Positions 1-4,283 of a stretch of DNA of 6,014 bases are shown piece after piece. The stretch covers positions 1,979-7,992 of the forward strand of contig VBLD01000146.1 in the NCBI GenBank assembly GCA_005879205.1, in the 5' to 3' direction. Source of the DNA: Deltaproteobacteria bacterium. GTDB taxonomy: Bacteria; Desulfobacterota; Binatia; DP-6. Within the stretch, counting starts at the first letter, position 1. Every line of letters begins with the position of its first letter. The notes under the pieces were generated by a model. The model was not told the origin of the DNA and did not search any database. It saw only the letters and a list, made by a program, of their open reading frames with translations. The position numbers were made by a program, and so were the translations under genes.

Positions 1-1142
1 CTGCAGCAGGCATTGAGGAACGAGCTCCCGTAGTCGGGAACCTGCGACGGCAGGGGCACGGCCACCGCGGAACCGCCGAAGTAGAGACCCGAGCAGGAGA
101 GCGACTGGAAATTCGGGTTCCCGTCGGCATCGAGGTGCCCGCAGGTCCCCGACCCGATCACCGTCGTGAAGCTGAAGGTCGACGGGGTACCGCCGGCGCA
201 GCTGCAGCTCGCCGGCGGGCACGTCGTGGTGGTGCTCGTGGTCGTCGTCGTGGTGGTCGAGGTCGTCGTCGTGGTGGTCGTGGTCGTAGTGGTCGTGACG
301 GGACACGGGTAGATGAGCGTGTTACCCGCCTCCACCTGCGCCAGGATGTTCGTCCCCAGAGCGAGGCGATTCGGCTCCGACAGGCAGCCCTGGGTGCAGA
401 CGCCCTTGCCGGTGAGCGTCGTCATGGCGGCGTTGTACTTCTGCAGCGCCGACTTGCCCTTCGCCGGGTCGTTCTCCTCGCACGCGTTCTCGTCGAAGTC
501 CTTGCCGCCGAAGAACGCGTCGGCCATCTTGATGTGACACTTGATCGAGGCCGCGACGAGCGCCCCGAGCGCCTTGCCGGTCGCGTCCGCGCACTGCAGC
601 TTGCCCTTGGCCGTCGGCGTGGTGTCGACCGTGCCCGCGTCGTCGCCGCCCGCGCCCGCGGGGTCGATCGGCATGCTGGTCCCCGAGGTGTCGCAGTAGA
701 CGGCGCCCGCCTGCGCGTCGAGCGACAGCGGGTTCGACTTGCTGGCGAACAGCGTCGCCTCCTCGGCCGCGGCCAGCGTGTTCTGCGTGGCGGTGCACAC
801 CGGCGCCAGCTTGAGGATTGCCGCGTCGAGCTTCTCCTTGGCCGACTTCCCGCCGCCCGAGGTCTCGCACGTCTCGTCATCGACGGGCGCGCCCTTGAAC
901 ACCGAGTCGGCCATCTTCGTGAAGGCCTTGGCGAGGCCGTCGCCGCACTTGAGCGTCGAGACGTTGCCCGCCGGCGCGTCCTTGGTCTGCGGGACGCAGC
1001 CCGTGTCGTCGGTCGCGCACGACGTCTTCCCGGTGGTGTCGCTACAGTCGAAACGCTTACCGGGCCCGGGCGGCGTGGCGAGGGCGCCGCTGGCCAGAAG
1101 CGCGAGCAGGCTACCGAGAGCGAGTCCCACGCGATGATTCAT
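1..1142 (-). CDS. Secreted Cys-rich modular protein with polythreonine linker, unknown function (3' end outside window)
   Basis: I do not recognise a characterised family. Reading the minus strand from the ATG at 1142 gives 380 residues with no stop before the window edge, so the C-terminus is missing. Residues 1-22 are a Sec signal peptide: basic MNHR, a hydrophobic GLALGSLLALLASG core, and a likely signal peptidase I site after ALA. The mature part has Cys33, 42, 49 and 66, then two related modules (about 64-120 and 182-253) sharing K/Q-C, KMAD, D(D/E)xxC and a downstream Cys. Residues 283-307 are 23 Thr and 2 Ser, an extended linker. A C-terminal Cys/Gly-rich domain follows, including SGTCG and YFGG. 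The start is supported by GGAGAA five bases upstream. Many paired cysteines and the linker fit an exported surface or extracellular protein. Similar Thr-linker proteins are familiar from uncultured deltaproteobacteria and Binatota. The gene call is secure; the function is not. Confidence 0.85.
   Translation of the reverse strand, partial: MNHRVGLALGSLLALLASGALATPPGPGKRFDCSDTTGKTSCATDDTGCVPQTKDAPAGNVSTLKCGDGLAKAFTKMADSVFKGAPVDDETCETSGGGKSAKEKLDAAILKLAPVCTATQNTLAAAEEATLFASKSNPLSLDAQAGAVYCDTSGTSMPIDPAGAGGDDAGTVDTTPTAKGKLQCADATGKALGALVAASIKCHIKMADAFFGGKDFDENACEENDPAKGKSALQKYNAAMTTLTGKGVCTQGCLSEPNRLALGTNILAQVEAGNTLIYPCPVTTTTTTTTTTTTSTTTTTTTSTTTTCPPASCSCAGGTPSTFSFTTVIGSGTCGHLDADGNPNFQSLSCSGLYFGGSAVAVPLPSQVPDYGSSFLNACC
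222..296 (-). repeat. Low-complexity Thr-codon tract with a 21-base-period direct repeat
   Basis: On the minus strand this tract encodes T12-S-T7-S-T4 inside the secreted protein. On the plus strand it is a run of GTC, GTG and GGT triplets. Positions 240-259 and 261-280 are identical 20-mers separated by one base (period 21), and the flanking units are diverged matches. ACC and ACG codons are mixed, with one ACT, so this is not a pure trinucleotide microsatellite. The length may vary between strains by slippage or recombination in multiples of three, which would change linker length without a frameshift. Confidence 0.85.
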
Positions 1143-1147
1143 GGATA

Positions 1148-1153
1148 TTCTCC
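1148..1153 (-). promoter_or_regulatory. Ribosome binding site of the secreted-protein gene
   Basis: Read on the minus strand this is GGAGAA, five bases before the ATG at 1142. It fixes the start that gives a complete signal peptide. Confidence 0.7.
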
Positions 1154-1161
1154 GTCGGGAA

Positions 1162-1183
1162 CCTCCGGGTGAGCACCGGGAGG
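1162..1183. repeat. Inverted repeat upstream of the secreted-protein ribosome binding site
   Basis: CCTCCGGGTG (1162-1171) pairs with CACCGGGAGG (1174-1183) with one mismatch at 1167/1178. It would fold as an outer five-pair stem, an internal mismatch and a short inner stem. In a minus-strand transcript it lies nine bases upstream of the GGAGAA site and could affect access to it. Confidence 0.5.
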
Positions 1184-1185
1184 GT

Positions 1186-1231
1186 CAGGCTTCGGCGAGC
1201 CTGCGCGGTCCGGCTTACTGCCGCGCGCAGG
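1186..1231. repeat. Two overlapping, mutually exclusive inverted repeats
   Basis: CAGGCT (1186-1191) pairs with AGCCTG (1198-1203) across a six-base loop. CCTGCGCG (1200-1207) pairs perfectly with CGCGCAGG (1224-1231) across sixteen bases. The two stems share 1200-1203, so they cannot form together. No T-run follows either stem, so they are not typical intrinsic terminators. GC-rich DNA gives such stems by chance, so significance is uncertain. Confidence 0.45.
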
Positions 1232-1263
1232 CGGCTGTCAACATATGATATGGATTTTCGGCC

Positions 1264-1662
1264 ATGATCAGCGGACGGTGCCTGTGCGACGGTGTGCGCT
1301 TCCAGATCGCCGGCGACGTCGGCTCACCGAGCTTCTGTCACTGCTCGCAGTGCCGGCGCGCCAGTGGCAGCGCATTCGCGACCAACGCGGGCGTCTCCAC
1401 CGCTGAGTTTCACCTGACGGCGGGCGGAGAGCTGGTCCGGGAGTACGAGTCCTCGCCCGGGAAATTCCGGGCATTCTGCTCGCGTTGCGGATCGCCGCTC
1501 TACAGCCGCGAGCGCGACCACCCCGAGTTCCGGCGTATCCGGCTCGGAACCCTGGACGAGGACCCGGCAGTGCGACCGCTGCTGCACGTCTGGGTCGGCT
1601 CGAAGGCCCCCTGGTTCACCATCAGCGACAGCCTCCCGCAACTCGAGAAGGGAGACGCGTGA
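1264..1662 (+). CDS. GFA/CENP-V-fold zinc-binding protein
   Basis: This 132-residue protein has the full cysteine pattern of the glutathione-dependent formaldehyde-activating (GFA, Gfa/CENP-V) fold: GRCLCDGV with Cys6 and Cys8, FCHCSQCRR with Cys25, 27 and 30, and FCSRCGSPLY with Cys72 and 75. In the founding Gfa enzyme, four cysteines of the first and third motifs hold a structural zinc and the middle CxCxxC binds a second, catalytic zinc; that is family knowledge applied here. Most members of this size have no proven substrate, so S-hydroxymethylglutathione formation is only one possibility. There is no signal peptide, so it is cytoplasmic. The ATG at 1264 is the only sensible start, because the ATGs at 1245 and 1250 are out of frame. 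No clear Shine-Dalgarno precedes it. Its stop overlaps the next start (GTGA), so the two are probably co-translated. The family call is firm and the reaction is open. Confidence 0.92.
   Translation: MISGRCLCDGVRFQIAGDVGSPSFCHCSQCRRASGSAFATNAGVSTAEFHLTAGGELVREYESSPGKFRAFCSRCGSPLYSRERDHPEFRRIRLGTLDEDPAVRPLLHVWVGSKAPWFTISDSLPQLEKGDA
1648..1654 (+). promoter_or_regulatory. Ribosome binding site deciding the GTG start at 1659
   Basis: AAGGGAG ends four bases before GTG 1659, inside the 3' end of the GFA gene. It supports this start over the much longer upstream-extended reading frame. Confidence 0.65.
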
Positions 1663-2597
1663 AGGTCGCGACGCTTCTTCCCGCGGCCACCGAGATCGTC
1701 GCGGCGCTCGGCATGCTCGATCACATCGTCGCGGTGAGTCACGAGTGCGACTTCCCGCCCGAGGCACGTGCGAGGCCCCGCGCCACCCACTGCCCGATCC
1801 ACGAGTCCGGTCTGCCGAGCGCCGAGGTGGACCGCTGGGTCACCGACTCCCTGCAGCAAGGCGGCACGCTGTACACGCTCGACGAGACGCTCCTCCGCCG
1901 CCTCGAGCCCGAGGTCATCATCACGCAACGGCTCTGCGACGTGTGCGCGGTCGGCTACGCGAGCGTGCGCGCCTTCGCCGAGACGCTGCCCGGGCCGCCG
2001 CGCGTCGTCGACCTCGACCCCTCGAGCGTCGCCGACATCATGCAGGACGTGCGGACGGTGGCCGGCGCGCTCGGCGTCGCCGAGCGGGGGACGGCGCTGG
2101 TGACGGCGCTCGGCGCGCGCGTCGAGGCGGTGCGCGTGCGGGCGGCCGGGGCTCCCCGGCGGCGCTGCGTCGTGCTCGAGTGGATCGACCCGCCTTTCCG
2201 GAGCGGCCACTGGACGCCCGAGCTGGTCGAGATCGCGGGCGGCGTCGAGCCGCTCGGGCGAAAGGGCGAGGACGCGGCGCGCGTCTCGTGGGAGGACGTC
2301 CGGGCGGCGTCGCCCGAGGTGCTCGTGCTCGCGTGCTGCGGCTACCGCGTGGAGCGGACGCTCGGCGACGTTCCGATCCTGCGGCGGCAGCCGGGCTGGG
2401 ACGAGCTGCCCGCGGTGCGCGCCGGGGAGGTCTACGCCGTCGACGGCTCGGTGTACTTCAGCCGCCCCGGCCCGCGCATCGTCGACAGCCTCGAGCTGCT
2501 CGCCGGGATGCTCCACCCCGAACGGTTCCACGACCGCTTGCCCGGGCGCGATGCGGTCCGCATCGCCGGCGACACCCCGCCGCTCAGCCGCCGCTGA
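1659..2597 (+). CDS. BtuF-like (COG0614) cobalamin/ferric-siderophore-type binding protein without signal peptide
   Basis: The 312-residue product resembles the type III periplasmic binding proteins (BtuF/FhuD fold) usually annotated as cobalamin-binding proteins. It starts directly with the first strand and helix, VATLLPAATEIVAALGML. It then has SHECDFP (27-33), ITQRLCDVCAV (88-98), GHWTPELVEIAGG (183-195), SWEDV (210-214), ACCGYRVERTL (225-235), and a C-terminal FSRPGPRIVDSLELLAGMLHPE (267-288, quoted in part as a motif region). There is no signal peptide or lipobox, unlike transport BtuF, so it is probably cytoplasmic. The HEC and CxxC motifs (Cys30, 93, 96) recur in this soluble subfamily and may bind a metal or cofactor; that is inference. 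The GTG at 1659 follows AAGGGAG and overlaps the GFA stop by four bases. No BtuC or BtuD transporter gene is nearby, which argues against simple import. The ligand is unknown. Confidence 0.82.
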   Translation: MKVATLLPAATEIVAALGMLDHIVAVSHECDFPPEARARPRATHCPIHESGLPSAEVDRWVTDSLQQGGTLYTLDETLLRRLEPEVIITQRLCDVCAVGYASVRAFAETLPGPPRVVDLDPSSVADIMQDVRTVAGALGVAERGTALVTALGARVEAVRVRAAGAPRRRCVVLEWIDPPFRSGHWTPELVEIAGGVEPLGRKGEDAARVSWEDVRAASPEVLVLACCGYRVERTLGDVPILRRQPGWDELPAVRAGEVYAVDGSVYFSRPGPRIVDSLELLAGMLHPERFHDRLPGRDAVRIAGDTPPLSRR

Positions 2598-2604
2598 CCG
2601 GCGG
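2584..2604. repeat. Hairpins at the convergent gene junction
   Basis: TCAGC (2584-2588) and GCTGA (2593-2597) form a perfect five-pair stem whose arms contain the stop codons of both convergent genes. An alternative stem pairs CCGCCG (2588-2593) with CGGCGG (2599-2604) across five bases. No T-run lies beside either, so this is at best a weak bidirectional terminator. Confidence 0.4.
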
Positions 2605-2820
2605 GAAGATCGCGAGCTCGTCGCCCTCCGCCAGGCGATGCGACGGGTCGACGTAGGTCTCGTGCACCGCGAAGCGCACGGGAATCGCGTCGAGCTCGGG
2701 CCGCTCCGCGACCAGGCTCCGCCAGAGCGCCCCGACCGTCGTGCCGGCGGGGACCACCCGCTCCGAACGTTCCCCCAGGCGCTCGCGCAGCGCGGCGAAG
2801 AACCGGAGCCGGACCCGCAT
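2584..2820 (-). CDS. moaD: MoaD-family molybdopterin synthase sulfur carrier
   Basis: This 78-residue protein has the ubiquitin-like MoaD/ThiS form. It starts with strand MRVRLRFFAALRERLG, has VPAGTTVGALWRSL in the first helix region, and ends EGDELAIFPPVSGG. The C-terminal Gly-Gly is the part that is adenylylated and then thiocarboxylated by MoeB-type enzymes before donating sulfur to cyclic pyranopterin monophosphate in molybdopterin synthase with MoaE. Its length is normal for MoaD. It begins three bases after the moaB stop, with no strong Shine-Dalgarno, so translation probably depends on coupling to moaB. Its 3' end overlaps the convergent BtuF-like gene by 14 bases. No moaE, moeB or moaA lies in the window, so the partners must be elsewhere. 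A ThiS-like role in another sulfur pathway is possible, but the moaB neighbour and the PPVSGG tail favour MoaD. Confidence 0.9.
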   Translation of the reverse strand: MRVRLRFFAALRERLGERSERVVPAGTTVGALWRSLVAERPELDAIPVRFAVHETYVDPSHRLAEGDELAIFPPVSGG

Positions 2821-2823
2821 GCT

Positions 2824-3327
2824 TCAGCCGCGGACGAGCTGAACCATGTGGCCGAGCTCGGGAAGCAGCAGCTTGGTCATGGCGAGCTCGACGGCCGCCG
2901 TCGCGCCCGGGAGCGCGGCCACCACCTTGCCGCGCGCCACGCCGGCGGCCGCCCGCGACAGCATCGCCGCCGCGCCCACGTGCTCGTACGAGAGCATGCG
3001 GAACAGCTCGCCGAAGCCGTCGAGCCGCTTCTCGAGGAGGTCGACGATCGCCTCGTAGGTGCTGTCGCGCGGGGCGAGGCCGGTGCCGCCGTTCAGGATC
3101 ACGACGTCCACCTCGGGGTCGTCGAGGACGCCTTCCAAGTGGGCGCGCACGAGCCCGGGCTCGTCCGGCAGAATCGTGTAGCTCGCCACCCGGTGCCCGG
3201 CCTGCTCGAGAAGCGCCTGGATGCACGTCCCGTTCGTATCGTTCTCGGCCGTCCGGGTGTCGCTGACGGTGAGGACGGCGCACGCGACCACCCGCTTCGC
3301 CTTGGCGTGGTGCTCGTGCGCGCCCAT
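2824..3327 (-). CDS. moaB: MoaB/Mog-family molybdenum cofactor biosynthesis protein
   Basis: The 167-residue product is a full-length MoaB/MogA-fold protein. Seen in order: VLTVSDTRTAENDTNG (19-33 region), VVILNGGTG (75-83), RDSTYEA (87-93), GFGELFRMLSYE (104-115), AMLSRAAAG (121-129) and ALPGATAAVELAM (138-150). The NGGTG and following acidic residues are the molybdopterin-binding active site in the family, which adenylylates molybdopterin before metal insertion; some MoaB proteins, including that of E. coli, have lost or unclear activity. The GFGELFRMLSYE block is closer to MoaB than to MogA. The start at 3327 is supported by the short EHHAKAK lead-in, which matches the EHK-type beginning of other bacterial MoaB proteins. 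It is first in a two-gene operon with moaD. The protein is cytoplasmic. Confidence 0.93.
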   Translation of the reverse strand: MGAHEHHAKAKRVVACAVLTVSDTRTAENDTNGTCIQALLEQAGHRVASYTILPDEPGLVRAHLEGVLDDPEVDVVILNGGTGLAPRDSTYEAIVDLLEKRLDGFGELFRMLSYEHVGAAAMLSRAAAGVARGKVVAALPGATAAVELAMTKLLLPELGHMVQLVRG

Positions 3328-3398
3328 CCTCGAGCGTTATAGCCTCGCGCTCGGCGCGCGGGAACCCCGGGCGTGGCGCCGTGAAGGTCCCCCCTGCT
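3328..3398. promoter_or_regulatory. Divergent gap between moaB and the LLM oxidoreductase gene
   Basis: These 71 bases must hold the moaB promoter and probably that of the LLM operon. On the minus strand, 3341-3336 reads TATAAC, five of six bases of a -10, only about eight bases before the moaB ATG; a transcript from it would be nearly leaderless. GAGG directly touches that ATG, too close to be a normal Shine-Dalgarno. I see no convincing -35 and no clear plus-strand promoter. A small GC-only stem (3346-3350 with 3354-3358) is probably chance. Confidence 0.3.
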
Positions 3399-4283
3399 AT
3401 GGGACCCGCGGTGCTCCGCTTCGGTCTCGGCCTCCCCGGCGTGCAGCAGATTCCCTCGCGCGGCCAGCCCTGGGAGCGTGACGTCGGCGGCGCCGAGCTC
3501 ATCGAAGCGGCGCGCGCGGCCGAGCGCGCCGCCTTCGCCTGGGTGTCGTGCAGCGACCACGTGCTCGTCCCGGCGTCGCGCGCCGCTGCCATGGGAGCCA
3601 CCTGGTACGACGCCGGCAGCACCCTCGCCTTCGTCGCCGGTGCCACCACGCGGATCGCCCTCCTCTCGCACGTGCTGGTGCTCCCCTACCGCCACCCGCT
3701 CGTCGTCGCCAAGCAGTACGGCACGCTCGATCATCTGTCCGGCGGGCGCGTCATCCTGGGCGTCGGCAGCGGACACCTGAAACCCGAGTTCGCGATCCTC
3801 GGCGCCGACTACGAGCGACGCGGCCGCGTGACCGACGAGTACATCCACGCGATCGCCGCGGCCTGGGCCGAGGAGGTCGCCAGCTTCGACGGCCACACCG
3901 TGGCCTTCCGCGACGTCGTGGTGGCTCCACGCGTGGCGCAGCGGCCGCGGCCTCCCATCTGGGTGGGTGGCAACTCGCGGGCCGCCGTGCGTCGCGCGGC
4001 CCGCCACGCCGACGGCTGGATCCCGTGGCAGCTGACCGCCGACGAGTTCGCGTCGGCCGCGGCCTACGCCCGCGGCGAACGAGCGACCGGCGCCCCGCTC
4101 GAGATGGTGGCGCCGCTCACCGTCTCGTCCGACGCCGCACCCGATACCGTGGTCGACGAGGCCGGCCGCTGGCATCGGGCGGGCGCGACGGCGTTCCACG
4201 TCGGGCTCGGCGCGCGCAGCTTCGCCGAGTTCCTCGAGCGGATCGCATGGTTCGCACGCGACGTCATGCCCGAGGTTGCCTGA
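3399..4283 (+). CDS. LLM-class F420-dependent oxidoreductase
   Basis: This 294-residue protein has the luciferase-like monooxygenase TIM-barrel pattern. It has strand LRFGLGLPGVQ (6-16), AARAAERAAFAWVSCSDHV (37-55), TTRIALLSHVLVLPYRHP (83-100), then AKQYGTLDHLSGGR and VILGVGSG (104-125), and PPIWVGG with the following helix through DGWIP (185-209). The DHLSGGR, GVGSG and PPIWVGG blocks are the usual cofactor-pocket segments of the F420-dependent branch, which moves hydride between F420 and a substrate. Assigning F420 rather than FMN is inferred from subgroup resemblance. The substrate is unknown. There is no signal peptide. The start is uncertain: ATG 3399 is preferred, with AAGG eleven bases upstream; GTG 3381 would add six residues and GTG 3411 would remove four. 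The DUF255 gene overlaps its 3' end, so they are probably one transcript. Confidence 0.87.
   Translation: MGPAVLRFGLGLPGVQQIPSRGQPWERDVGGAELIEAARAAERAAFAWVSCSDHVLVPASRAAAMGATWYDAGSTLAFVAGATTRIALLSHVLVLPYRHPLVVAKQYGTLDHLSGGRVILGVGSGHLKPEFAILGADYERRGRVTDEYIHAIAAAWAEEVASFDGHTVAFRDVVVAPRVAQRPRPPIWVGGNSRAAVRRAARHADGWIPWQLTADEFASAAAYARGERATGAPLEMVAPLTVSSDAAPDTVVDEAGRWHRAGATAFHVGLGARSFAEFLERIAWFARDVMPEVA

Larger units (their letters stand above)
1143..1263. promoter_or_regulatory. Divergent intergenic promoter region
   Basis: This 121-base gap separates the divergent secreted-protein and GFA genes. On the minus strand, 1241-1236 reads TTGACA, a perfect sigma70-type -35. Sixteen bases further on, 1219-1214 reads AGTAAG, a weak -10 that shares only the TAA core. 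A start near 1206 would leave a leader of about 65 bases. On the plus strand, TATGAT at 1244-1249 matches five of six -10 bases but has no good -35. An 11-base palindrome, CATATgATATG (1242-1252), covers that -10 and abuts the minus -35, so it could be an operator for both directions. Several inverted repeats lie between 1162 and 1231. All promoter assignments come from sequence inspection and are provisional. Confidence 0.45.

Noticed and set aside
222..296. CRISPR array or regulatory satellite
   Set aside because: The repeat units abut with no unique spacers, and the tract is in frame inside a secreted-protein gene.
135..1172. Plus-strand frame of 345 codons opposite the secreted protein
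   Set aside because: Its product is an Arg/Gly/Ala-rich low-complexity string with no domain, whereas the minus strand has a signal peptide, ribosome binding site and Cys modules.
1485..1658. Upstream extension of the BtuF-like gene to a start at 1485
   Set aside because: The extension lies wholly in the GFA gene and is Arg/Pro-rich noise. The binding-protein fold starts right at GTG 1659, which has its own ribosome binding site.
1500..2531. Minus-strand frame of 343 codons opposite the BtuF-like gene
   Set aside because: It has no recognisable fold, an Arg/His-rich composition, and is antisense to a gene with clear family motifs.
3346..3358. Stem CGCGC/GCGCG as a terminator or regulatory hairpin
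   Set aside because: It is a simple alternating GC stretch with no T-run and is expected by chance at this base composition.
2432..3649. Minus-strand frame of 405 codons spanning moaD, moaB and the divergent gap
   Set aside because: It is a shadow frame of moaB/moaD with low-complexity Arg/Gly content and crosses three genes.
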